From an uncultured Oscillospiraceae bacterium (lineage in GTDB: Bacteria; Bacillota; Clostridia; Oscillospirales; Oscillospiraceae): a stretch of DNA of 64,000 nucleotides. The stretch lies in assembly GCA_947624065.1 (NCBI GenBank), contig CANQIO010000003.1, positions 27,623 to 91,622 of the forward strand, given 5' to 3'. Of the stretch, positions 28,188 through 36,862 are shown one piece after another (positions within the stretch are counted from its first letter, which is position 1; every line of letters starts with the position of its first letter). A program made the translations under genes and the position numbers. The notes beneath the pieces were generated by a model. The model saw only the letters and a program-made list of their open reading frames with translations, ran no database searches and was not told the origin of the DNA.

Positions 28188-28740
28188 CAAATTCACGTTC
28201 CTTCTTCATCTCCCGCAGCGCCCGACGGCGCGCCCGCGTCAACTTCATCCTCACGCTTCCGGGCTTACACCCCACCAACGCGGCCAGCTCCTGATCCTCC
28301 ATGCCCAGTATGTATTTGCCGGTGAGCAAGGTCTGGTCGTCCGGCGACAGCAGCTCCCATACGCGGCGCAGCGCCGCCAGCTGTTCCTCCCGGACCATCA
28401 GCTCGTCGAGGGACGGCCCGTCGCAGACGGCGTCGCCGTCCTCGGGCATGTCCACCCGGTGCCGTTGGACCACGCTCAGGTGCTTCACATGGTTGATCGC
28501 CGTGTTCCTGACTATAATGACAACCATGGCCGGCAAAACGCAACGCTCCACCTTCAAAAGGGCGTCCGCGTGCTCCACCAGCTTCACCAGTGCGTCCTGC
28601 ACGATCTCTTCGGCCTCATGGATGTTGTCCGTATATTTTCCCGCGGTGGAGAACATCAGCCGGTCGTACCGTTGGTACAGCTCCGAGACGAGCTCCTGCC
28701 CGGTTGGGGGGTCTTGTGGTAAAGAGATAGTCGGCAGCAT
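28174..28740 (-). CDS. RNA polymerase sigma factor, sigma-70 (ECF-like)
   Basis: YQRYDRLMFSTAGKYTDNIHEAEEIVQDALVKL (region 2) and LSPDDQTLLTGKYILGMEDQELAALVGCKPGSVRMKLTRARRRALREM (region 4). Confidence 0.88.
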   Translation of the reverse strand: MLPTISLPQDPPTGQELVSELYQRYDRLMFSTAGKYTDNIHEAEEIVQDALVKLVEHADALLKVERCVLPAMVVIIVRNTAINHVKHLSVVQRHRVDMPEDGDAVCDGPSLDELMVREEQLAALRRVWELLSPDDQTLLTGKYILGMEDQELAALVGCKPGSVRMKLTRARRRALREMKKEREFDDES

Positions 28741-28923
28741 AAATTGCCTCCTTATTTTGGCTCTTCACTACTATTAAACAGCCACGCCCCGGATTTGCAA
28801 CACTGTTTTGTAATTTTTGAGAAATTTTTTGTAACTATCCAAACAAAAAGAAACGAACCTGCCCCCGCGATCCCTTTGCATTTTCATCGGACCTATGGCA
28901 TAATGGAGTAAAGAGGTGACGTC

Positions 28924-29370
28924 ATGGAGCGGGAGGACTATATGCGCCTGGCGCTGGCCGAGGCCCGCAAGGCGCTGGGCACCGGCGACGTGCCGGTGGG
29001 CTGCGTGGTCGCGGACCGGGACGGCCGGATCATCGGCGCGGGCCGCAACCGCCGGGAGGAGCTGAAAAACGCCGTCCGGCACGCGGAGATCGAGGCCATC
29101 GAGGCCGCCTGCGCGGCGGTCGGCTCCTGGCGGCTGGACGGCTGCGCGCTGTATGTGACGCTGGAGCCCTGCCCCATGTGCGCCGGGGCCATCGTCAATG
29201 CCCGCATCCCCACGGTGGTATACGGGGCCAAGGAGCCCCGGTCCGGCTCCTGCGGCAGCGTGCTGAACCTCTTCGAGGAACGCTACGGCCACCGGCCCGC
29301 CATCTATGGCGGCGTGCTGGCCGACGAGTGCGCCGGGCTGCTGCGGGAATTTTTCGACGCGCTGCGCTGA
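28924..29370 (+). CDS. tadA: tRNA-specific adenosine deaminase
   Basis: HAEIEAIEAAC...LYVTLEPCPMCAGAIVNARIPTVVYGA. Confidence 0.95.
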   Translation: MEREDYMRLALAEARKALGTGDVPVGCVVADRDGRIIGAGRNRREELKNAVRHAEIEAIEAACAAVGSWRLDGCALYVTLEPCPMCAGAIVNARIPTVVYGAKEPRSGSCGSVLNLFEERYGHRPAIYGGVLADECAGLLREFFDALR

Positions 29371-29460
29371 GACGGAATTTACACTTCGGACACATCCCGG
29401 CGAAAAACTGTTCATGATTTGCGGGTATAGTAGCCCCATCGAGAAACGGAGGACGAGCCT

Positions 29461-31071
29461 ATGCTTTGGAAGAGACTTCTTTGCGCCGCGCTCTGCGCCG
29501 CGATGGCCCTGACCTGCGGCGTCCCCGCCATGGCCGCCGACGGCGCCGTGGACGTGGTGCTGAGCGACGAGGGCGTCACCGTGGACGGCGAGATCGCCGG
29601 CACGGACCCGGCCGCCGCGGTCTATACCGCCCACGACATCGTGTATTATGAGGCCGGCCACGACTTCACCTACGGCGAGGGGACGGCTGCGGACGAACAC
29701 ACCGCCGACGAGGCCCAGGCGCACACCGTCGTGCACATCACCCAGCCGGGCACATACCGCCTCACCGGCACCCTCTCCCCCGGCCAGATCGCCGTGGACC
29801 TGGGCAAGGACGCGAAAAAAGACCCCGCGGCCGTGGTGACCCTGATCCTGGACGGGGTGGACATCACCTGCACGGTGGCCCCCGCGGTGATCTTCTACAA
29901 CGTCTATGAATGCGACGCGGAGGGGGAATCCGGCTCCGCGCCGGACCTGTCCGCCGCCGGGGCAGTGGTGGTCCTGGCCGACAGCAGCGAGAACCATGTG
30001 GACGGTTCCTATGTGGCCCGCATCTATAAGTCCGTCACCCTCAACGAGGCCGGCACCGCCGTCACCGACAGCAAGAAGCTGCACAAATACGACGGCGCGT
30101 TTTATTCCAAGATGAGCATGCGCATCGAGGGCGGCCCCGAGGATACCGGCGTGCTGGACATCACCGCCGAGAACGAGGGTCTGGACACCGAGATGCACCT
30201 GGCCATCAACGGCGGCACCGTCAACATCCGCTCCGGCAACGACGGCATCAACGTCAACGAGGACGACGTCTCCGTGGTCGCCGTCAACGGCGGCGCCGTG
30301 CACATCACTGTCACCGGCGAGACCGGCGAGGGCGACGGCATCGACTCCAACGGCTGGCTGGTCCTCAACGGCGGCCTGGTCACCACCGCAGCCTGCTCCA
30401 CCAGCGCCGACTCCGGCCTGGACTCCGCCAAGGGCATCCTTCTCAACGGCGGCACCGTCATCGCCACCGGGAACATGCTGGACCCCATCACGGCCGGGGA
30501 GCAGTGCTGCGCCGTGTTCTCCTTTGCCGGCCGTCAGTCCGGCGGTACCCGCTATTCCCTCACCGGCGAGACCGGCGGAGAGGTCATGGGCCTGACCGCG
30601 GAGAACGACTTCACCTACCTGGTCATGTCCGGCCCGGCTCTGACAGCCGGGGAGAGCTACTGCCTCTATGCCGGACAGGCCCAGCTCCAGGGCGCCGCCG
30701 GCGCGGCCGGCATGGGCCCCGGGATGCGCGGAGGCCATGGCCCCCGGACGCCGGAGGACGGCGCGCAGCCTCCCGAGATGCCCGAGGGCGAGCCGCCCGC
30801 GGATGATCCTCTGGGCCTGCCCGGCGGCTTCGGTCCCCAGATGTCGGAGGACGGCGCGCAGCCCCCCGAGATGCCCGAGGACCCGCTGGATATGCCGAGC
30901 GGTGAGCAGCCCCCGGAGGCCCCCCAGGGCGAGATGCCGGGCGGCGCCGGACGGGGCGGCTTTGGGCCCTGGGGGCAGACCGCCGGCGAGATGACTACCC
31001 AGTTCACTCTGGCCGCCGGCATGAACTCCTTCAGCGGCGTCGCCGCGGTGACCGAGGATGCCGGGGCATAG
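29461..31071 (+). CDS. Secreted carbohydrate-binding protein (Cthe_2159-like beta-helix) with Pro/Gly-rich repeats
   Basis: Signal peptide; EGLDTEMHLAINGGTVNIRSGNDGINVNEDDVSVVAVNGGAVHITVTGETGEGDGIDSNG; C-term repeats EDGAQPPEMPE. Confidence 0.75.
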   Translation: MLWKRLLCAALCAAMALTCGVPAMAADGAVDVVLSDEGVTVDGEIAGTDPAAAVYTAHDIVYYEAGHDFTYGEGTAADEHTADEAQAHTVVHITQPGTYRLTGTLSPGQIAVDLGKDAKKDPAAVVTLILDGVDITCTVAPAVIFYNVYECDAEGESGSAPDLSAAGAVVVLADSSENHVDGSYVARIYKSVTLNEAGTAVTDSKKLHKYDGAFYSKMSMRIEGGPEDTGVLDITAENEGLDTEMHLAINGGTVNIRSGNDGINVNEDDVSVVAVNGGAVHITVTGETGEGDGIDSNGWLVLNGGLVTTAACSTSADSGLDSAKGILLNGGTVIATGNMLDPITAGEQCCAVFSFAGRQSGGTRYSLTGETGGEVMGLTAENDFTYLVMSGPALTAGESYCLYAGQAQLQGAAGAAGMGPGMRGGHGPRTPEDGAQPPEMPEGEPPADDPLGLPGGFGPQMSEDGAQPPEMPEDPLDMPSGEQPPEAPQGEMPGGAGRGGFGPWGQTAGEMTTQFTLAAGMNSFSGVAAVTEDAGA

Positions 31072-31222
31072 ATCTCTATATAAACATCACGCGCCTCCAA
31101 TGACGCCGGTACTTTTGCTCCGCAAAAGTCATAGCCGCGCCTTGCGCGGGGCGTCAGATCTCATTCGAGGTGGGCTCCGCCCCCTCGAGCTCCCCCAGAG
31201 CCTGCCTCTTTGCAAACAAAAT

Positions 31223-31249
31223 CGCGCCTCCCCGGTTCGGGGAGGCGCG
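31223..31249. terminator. Intrinsic terminator between convergent genes
   Basis: CGCGCCTCCCCggttcGGGGAGGCGCGTTCTTTCTT. Confidence 0.75.
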
Positions 31250-31288
31250 TTCTTTCTTATTATTATGTTATTGTGATCGTGTTTTCCG

Positions 31289-32539
31289 TCAGATCTTCTC
31301 GATGGGCAGCCCCTGGAGATACCGGCGGAGCATGTCGAAGGCGTGGTTGGCGGCCAGGGCCCGGACCCGCTCCCGGCGGGTGCCCAGGCGCAACTGCCGG
31401 ACCCACACATGGTCGGCGTCCGCCAGGCCCACGAACACGGTGCCCACAGGATGGACCCCATCCCCGTCCGGGCCGGCCAGGCCCGTGGCGGATACGGCCA
31501 GGTCCGCGTTGGCGGCCAGCCGCGCGCCCTTGGCCATGGCCGCGGCAGTCTCATAGGACACCGCGCCCTTGGTCTCGATCATCTCTCGGTCGATGGACAG
31601 CATGCCGGCCTTCACCTCGTTGCAGTAGGTGACCGCGCCGCCCTTATAGACCGCCGACGCCCCCGGCAGAGCGGTGAAGCGCGCGCCGATGAGCCCGCCG
31701 GTGAGGCTCTCCGCCGTGGCGAAAGTGAGTCCTTTTTCCTTCAAAAGCCCCAGGCACAGTGCCTCCAGGCTGTCCACGTCCACGCCGTAGACCGCGTCTC
31801 CCAGCTCCTCCTTCACCATCTGCACCACCGGCGCGCACAGCGCCTCGGCCTCTTCCTCGGCGGGGGCCTTGGCGGTGACCCGCAGCATCACCTCGCCCAC
31901 CTTGGCATAGGTGGCCAGGGTGGGGTTCTGCATCCGCTCCATCCGTTCCCGCAGGCGGTCCTCCACGGCGCTCTCGCCGATGCCGAACACCCGGATCTGG
32001 TGGGAGAAGATGGTCTCGCCGGAAAGACTTTTTATGTACGGCACCGCGCAGTGCCGGAACATGGGGATGCACTCGTTGGGCGGGCCGGGCAGCATGATCA
32101 CGCGCACCACTCCCTCCTCAAAGGCGCAGCCGGGGGCGGTGCCCCAGTCGTTGTGGAACACCGTGCATCGCTCGGGGAGCCATGCCTGCTGGAGGTTGTT
32201 CTGAGTAAACTGGATGGAGGTGTTCTTGGCGAACCAGGCTTTCAGGAATTCCCCTTCCTCGGGGTGATACTCCATCTTCCGGCCGAAGCACTCCGCCAGC
32301 ACGTTTTTTGTCAGATCGTCATAGGTGGGCCCCAGCCCGCCGGTGGTGATGATGAGATCGGCCCGCTTTTTGGCGATGGCCACCGCCTCGGCCAGCCGGC
32401 CGGGGTTGTCTCCCACCACAGTGTGCCAGAACACGTTCACCCCCAGCCCCGCCAGCATGTCGCTCAGGTCCGCGGCGTTGGTGTTGACGGTGTTGCCCAG
32501 CAGCAGCTCCGTGCCCACGCAAAGGATCTCGCAGTTCAT
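31289..32539 (-). CDS. cinA: CinA-family competence/damage-inducible protein
   Basis: MNCEILCVGTELLLGNTVNTNAADLSDMLAGLGVNVFWHTVVGDN...TTGGLGPTYDDLTK...AESLTGGLIGARFT. Confidence 0.95.
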   Translation of the reverse strand: MNCEILCVGTELLLGNTVNTNAADLSDMLAGLGVNVFWHTVVGDNPGRLAEAVAIAKKRADLIITTGGLGPTYDDLTKNVLAECFGRKMEYHPEEGEFLKAWFAKNTSIQFTQNNLQQAWLPERCTVFHNDWGTAPGCAFEEGVVRVIMLPGPPNECIPMFRHCAVPYIKSLSGETIFSHQIRVFGIGESAVEDRLRERMERMQNPTLATYAKVGEVMLRVTAKAPAEEEAEALCAPVVQMVKEELGDAVYGVDVDSLEALCLGLLKEKGLTFATAESLTGGLIGARFTALPGASAVYKGGAVTYCNEVKAGMLSIDREMIETKGAVSYETAAAMAKGARLAANADLAVSATGLAGPDGDGVHPVGTVFVGLADADHVWVRQLRLGTRRERVRALAANHAFDMLRRYLQGLPIEKI

Positions 32540-32795
32540 AATGTATCTCCTTTCAAGCGCTCGGTGAAGGCGCTTCCTGCGTCGACAACGGCCCTCGAGA
32601 ACCGTTTCGCTCCGCTCAACAATGTTCGTTCGAGGGACGCTGCCTCCTTGGAACGCCGGCACGCGCTCTCACCCAGCGTCGGGTTGGCGAGGAACGGCAG
32701 CAGACGATGCCGAAGGGGGAACAATGACGGAAGAATATCGTCGGTTCCGACGGAGGCATCGGATGTGCCGCGATGAGCCGACATGCCGCTGTCTC

Positions 32796-34037
32796 TCAAA
32801 ACGCAAAATTGCCGTTCACGAACACCGGCACTTCCTTCCCGTCGTGGGTGGTGCCCACGATGGAGAGGTCCGCCGTGCCCACCATGAAGTCCACATGGTT
32901 GATGGACTGGTTGAGGCCCGCGGCCTTCTGCTGCTCCTCCGTCATGTCCGCCCCACCCTTGACGCAGGTGGGATAGGCGGAGCCAAAGGCCAGGTGGCAG
33001 GAGGCGTTCTCGTCGAACAGGGTGTTGTAGAACAAAATGCCTTTATTCCGAATGGGGCTGTCGAAGGGCACCAGCGCCGCCTCCCCCAGATAGTGGGAGC
33101 CCTCATCCAGGTCGATGGACCGGCGCAGGATGTCCTCTCCCTCGGCCGCATGCACGTCCACGATGCGCCCGGCCTGTAAGTCCAGGTAGAAACCCTTCAC
33201 CAGATTGCCGTCCAAAGACATGGGCAGGGCCCCGTACACCCGGCCGTCCACCCCGTCCCATCTTGGGGCGGTGAAGATCTCCTCCGTGGGCATGTTGGGC
33301 ACGAACTCGACGCCCGCGTCGCTCTTTTCGCTGCCGCCGGCCCAGACGTGGTTTTCGGGAAGCTGCACGGTCAGGTCTGTGCCCAAGCTGTTGGTGTAGT
33401 GCAGGGATTTGAAGTTATAAGCGTTCAGCATCTGACACCGGCGGGCGGTGGCGGCGATATGCTCCCGCCAGCGCTCCACGGCTTTTCCGTCCCCGGTGAT
33501 GCGGCAGACGGAAAAGATGGCGTCCCACAGCGCGTCCATGGCCTCGGCCTCTGGCAGGTCCGGAAACACCTTCTTCGCCCAGGCGGGCACCGGGTGCGCG
33601 CCGCAGGACCACTGGAATTGATTGGCGCACAGGGCGTCGGAATACTCCCGAAAGGCGTCTCCAGCCGCTCGGCGGTAGGCCTGCATCCGGGCAGGGTCCA
33701 CGCCCTTGAGCAGCTCGGGGTCAGAGCCAAGGATGGAGAGGTCCACCGCGCCCTGTTCCAGATACCAGTCTATCCGGGCTTTCCCATAAGCAGGGTATTC
33801 CGCAAAGACGTCCTCGTCCGCCCGGAGAAATTTCTGCCGAAAGACGAAGTCGTCGTCCCACTCCATGACCACCTCCCGTGCGCCCCGGTCATAGCAGGCC
33901 TCCACACACATCCGGGCCAGGGGCGCGCAGGACACCTCGGACCGCAGGCGCACCGTCTGCCCGGCCTGCACATTCGCCCCGATCTCCACCAGCAGGTGGG
34001 CGTATTCGTTCAGCTTCGCGTCAAAATTCTCGATCAT
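32796..34037 (-). CDS. M29-family aminopeptidase
   Basis: NSLGTDLTVQLPENHVWAGGSEKSDAGVEFVPNMPTEEIFTAPRWDGVDGRVYG...EGSHYLGEAALVPFDSPI. Confidence 0.9.
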   Translation of the reverse strand: MIENFDAKLNEYAHLLVEIGANVQAGQTVRLRSEVSCAPLARMCVEACYDRGAREVVMEWDDDFVFRQKFLRADEDVFAEYPAYGKARIDWYLEQGAVDLSILGSDPELLKGVDPARMQAYRRAAGDAFREYSDALCANQFQWSCGAHPVPAWAKKVFPDLPEAEAMDALWDAIFSVCRITGDGKAVERWREHIAATARRCQMLNAYNFKSLHYTNSLGTDLTVQLPENHVWAGGSEKSDAGVEFVPNMPTEEIFTAPRWDGVDGRVYGALPMSLDGNLVKGFYLDLQAGRIVDVHAAEGEDILRRSIDLDEGSHYLGEAALVPFDSPIRNKGILFYNTLFDENASCHLAFGSAYPTCVKGGADMTEEQQKAAGLNQSINHVDFMVGTADLSIVGTTHDGKEVPVFVNGNFAF

Positions 34038-34041
34038 TTTC

Positions 34042-35214
34042 TCAGTATCCTATCTTCACAAATTCGATCCCGGCCACCGCCTCGGCCACCAGGGCGTCCA
34101 CGTCCAGGGCGGCCTCCGCTTCCCGGACCTTCTTGATCTTCGGGTGGGTGCAGGGATGCCGGGGGGTGAACACGGTGCAGCAGTCCTCATAGGGCAGGAT
34201 GGAGGTCTGGAAGGTGCCGATGCGCCCGGCGATGGCGATGACCTCCTTCTTGTCCATGCCCACTAGGGGCCGCAGCACCGGCCGGTCGGCGCAGTCCTCC
34301 GTGGCGGCCATGGCCTCCATGGTCTGGCTGGCCACCTGGCCCAGGCTCTCTCCGGTGACGATGGCCCCGCAGCCGTTGTCTGCCGCGATAGCGCAGGCGA
34401 TGCGCATCATCATCCGGCGCATGATGAGGGTGAAGTAGTCCTCCGGGCACTTGTCCCGGATCTCCTCCTGGATGTGGGTGAAGGGGACCACCTGCACATT
34501 CATCCGCCCGCACCAGGGCACCAAGAGCCTCGCCAGGTCCAGCACCTTCTGCTTGGCCAGCTCGGAGGTGTAGGGGAAGGAGAAAAAGTGCACCGGGATC
34601 AGCCGCAGGCCCCGCTTAGCCATCATCCAGGTGGACACGGGGCTGTCGATGCCGCCGGAGAGCAGCGTCACCGCCGACCCGGCGGTGCCCACGGGCAGGC
34701 CGCCGGCGGCCTCGATGGGCGCGCCGTGGATGTAGGCCGCCCGGTCCCGCACCTCCAGGTGCACGGTGAATTCCGGGTGGTGCATGTCCGCCTCCAGGTC
34801 CGGGAACGCCTCGTTCAGCTCCCCGCCCACATACTGGCTCAGCTGCACGCTGGTCATGGGGAAGCTCTTGTCCCCCCGCTTGGACTCCACCTTGAAGGAG
34901 CGGGCGGCGGTGAGCTCATCATGGAGGTATTCCTTGGCCTTGGCGAAAATGGCCTCCGGGGTCTTTTCGCAGGCGGCGGCGCGGGTCATGGTCATGATGC
35001 CGAACACCTGGCCCAGGGCCTCGAAGGCGCCGTCCACGTCGCAGTCCTCGCTCTGGGGCTCCACGTAGATGATGGACTGGTTGGCGGTCACGGTGAAGGG
35101 GCCGAAGCGCTTCAGGCGCCGACGGATGTTGCTGGTGAGCTTCTGTTCAAAGGAGCGCTTGTTCAGGCCCTTCAGGACCACCTCGCCCTCCTTGAGAAGG
35201 ATCATATCGGTCAT
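34042..35214 (-). CDS. thiI: tRNA 4-thiouridine synthase ThiI
   Basis: MILLKEGEVVLKGLNKRSFEQKL...LLSGGIDSPVSTWMMAKRG. Confidence 0.95.
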   Translation of the reverse strand: MTDMILLKEGEVVLKGLNKRSFEQKLTSNIRRRLKRFGPFTVTANQSIIYVEPQSEDCDVDGAFEALGQVFGIMTMTRAAACEKTPEAIFAKAKEYLHDELTAARSFKVESKRGDKSFPMTSVQLSQYVGGELNEAFPDLEADMHHPEFTVHLEVRDRAAYIHGAPIEAAGGLPVGTAGSAVTLLSGGIDSPVSTWMMAKRGLRLIPVHFFSFPYTSELAKQKVLDLARLLVPWCGRMNVQVVPFTHIQEEIRDKCPEDYFTLIMRRMMMRIACAIAADNGCGAIVTGESLGQVASQTMEAMAATEDCADRPVLRPLVGMDKKEVIAIAGRIGTFQTSILPYEDCCTVFTPRHPCTHPKIKKVREAEAALDVDALVAEAVAGIEFVKIGY

Positions 35215-35222
35215 AGTTTCTC

Positions 35223-36731
35223 TCACTTGATCTGAAATGTTCGATATTGTATCGCCTCGGCCAGGTGCATGGGGCGGATGGTGTCGCTGCCGTCCAGATC
35301 CGCGATGGTCCGGGCCACCCGGAGGATGCGGTCATAGCTGCGGGCGGTGAGGCCCAGGGCCTCATAAGCGCCCTTCATGAGGGCCGAGCCCTCGTTGTCC
35401 AGGGCGCAGAAGCGCTCCATGGCCGCGGGGCCCATCCGGGCGTTCTCCTCGATGCCCAGGCCGGCGAACCGGCCCCGCTGGATGGCGCGGGCCGCGTCCA
35501 CGCGGGCCTTGATGGCGGCGGAGCTCTCCCCGCCGGGGCGGGCCTCCAGCTCCTCATACTCCAGGGCCGGGACCTCCACCATGATGTCGATCCGGTCCAG
35601 AAGCGGGCCGGAGATCTTGCCCTGGTATTCCGCCACGGACCGGGGCGAGCACCGGCAGCGGCCGGAGGGGTGGCCGTACCAGCCGCAGCGGCAGGGGTTC
35701 ATGGCGCACACCAGCATGAACCGACTGGGATAGGTGACCGAACCGCCGGCGCGGGAGACGGTGACCTCCCCTTCCTCCAGGGGCTGGCGCAGCAGATCGA
35801 TCACGTCCCGGTGGAACTCCGGCAGCTCGTCCAAGAACAGCACCCCGTTGTGGGCCAGGCTCATCTCCCCCGGCTTCAGGTCCGCCCCGCCGGACAGGGC
35901 CTGGCGGGAGGCGGTCTGGTTGGGAGCACGGAAGGGCCGGCGGACGACAACAGGGCTCTCCGCCGTGGTCAGCCCCGCCACGGACCAGATGGCCGTGGTG
36001 TGCAGCGCCTCCGCCCGGCTCATGTCCGGCAGGATGCCCGGCAGACGCTTGGCCAGCATGCTCTTGCCCGCTCCCGGAGGGCCCACCATGAGCACATTGT
36101 GCCCGCCGGCGGCGGCCACCTCCAGGGCCCGTTTCACATTCTCCTGGCCCTTCACCTCGGCAAAATCCGGGACCGGCGCGCTGTCCGCGTCGATGACGCC
36201 CGGGTGGGCGGGCGCGATCTGCGCCTCCCCGGCCAAATGGGCGGCCAGCTGGCGGACGTTCTCCACCGGATAGACCTCCAGGTCCTGGGCAAAGGCCGCC
36301 TCGGCGGCGTTGTCCCGCGGCACGAACAGACGCCGGGCGCCCGCGGCCTCCGCCGCCAGCGCCATGGGCAGGGCCCCGGAAACGGGCCGGAGCTGCCCCG
36401 TCAGGGACAGCTCGCCGAAAAACATGTCGCCCGGCTGGGACGGCTTTACCTGCCCCGTGGCCGTGAGGATGCCCAGCAGCACCGGCAGGTCATAGACCGT
36501 GCCGGCCTTTTTCGTGTCCGCCGGGGCCAGATTCACCGTGATGCGGCTCACCGGGAAATCCCAGCCGTTGTGCTTGATGGCGGCCCGGACCCGGTCGGCG
36601 GCCTCCTTCACGGCGGTGTCGGGCAGGCCTACCATGTCCAGCCGGGGCAGGCCGGAGGATATGGACACCTCCAGTTCCACCTCGTAGCCCCCTATTCCTT
36701 TGATGCCAAGGGAACGGATGCGCGCGTACAT
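35223..36731 (-). CDS. comM: YifB/ComM Mg-chelatase-like ATPase
   Basis: VRAAIKHNGWDFPVSRITVNLAPAD...VGPPGAGKSMLAKRLPGILP...NPCRCGWYGHPSGRC. Confidence 0.95.
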   Translation of the reverse strand: MYARIRSLGIKGIGGYEVELEVSISSGLPRLDMVGLPDTAVKEAADRVRAAIKHNGWDFPVSRITVNLAPADTKKAGTVYDLPVLLGILTATGQVKPSQPGDMFFGELSLTGQLRPVSGALPMALAAEAAGARRLFVPRDNAAEAAFAQDLEVYPVENVRQLAAHLAGEAQIAPAHPGVIDADSAPVPDFAEVKGQENVKRALEVAAAGGHNVLMVGPPGAGKSMLAKRLPGILPDMSRAEALHTTAIWSVAGLTTAESPVVVRRPFRAPNQTASRQALSGGADLKPGEMSLAHNGVLFLDELPEFHRDVIDLLRQPLEEGEVTVSRAGGSVTYPSRFMLVCAMNPCRCGWYGHPSGRCRCSPRSVAEYQGKISGPLLDRIDIMVEVPALEYEELEARPGGESSAAIKARVDAARAIQRGRFAGLGIEENARMGPAAMERFCALDNEGSALMKGAYEALGLTARSYDRILRVARTIADLDGSDTIRPMHLAEAIQYRTFQIK

Positions 36732-36760
36732 GGTCCGGGCCTCCTTACTTTCGTTTACTG

Positions 36761-36846
36761 GGGCGGCCTCATCCGGATAGGGCCCCTCCCGCTAAAGTTC
36801 GCGATGCTCACCAATCGCGTGCGGGGCCCTGCCGTCCTCGCCGCCC
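36761..36846. repeat. Intergenic structured repeat, copy A
   Basis: 86 nt; shares gctaaagttcgcgatgctcacc[a/g]atcgcgtgcgggg[c/t]cctg with copy B; nested inverted repeats GGGCGG/CCGCCC, AGGGCCCC/GGGGCCCT, CGCGAT/ATCGCG. Confidence 0.8.
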
Positions 36847-36862
36847 GTCGGATGGGCAGGTT

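Noticed and set aside
28774-30738. 654-aa minus ORF across tadA and the carbohydrate-binding gene
   Set aside because: Shadow of two well-supported plus-strand genes.
36732-36862. T-box leader upstream of or near aspS-hisS
   Set aside because: No specifier stem or conserved T-box sequence seen; the intergenic region at 36732-36862 is downstream of aspS and explained by structured repeat copy A.
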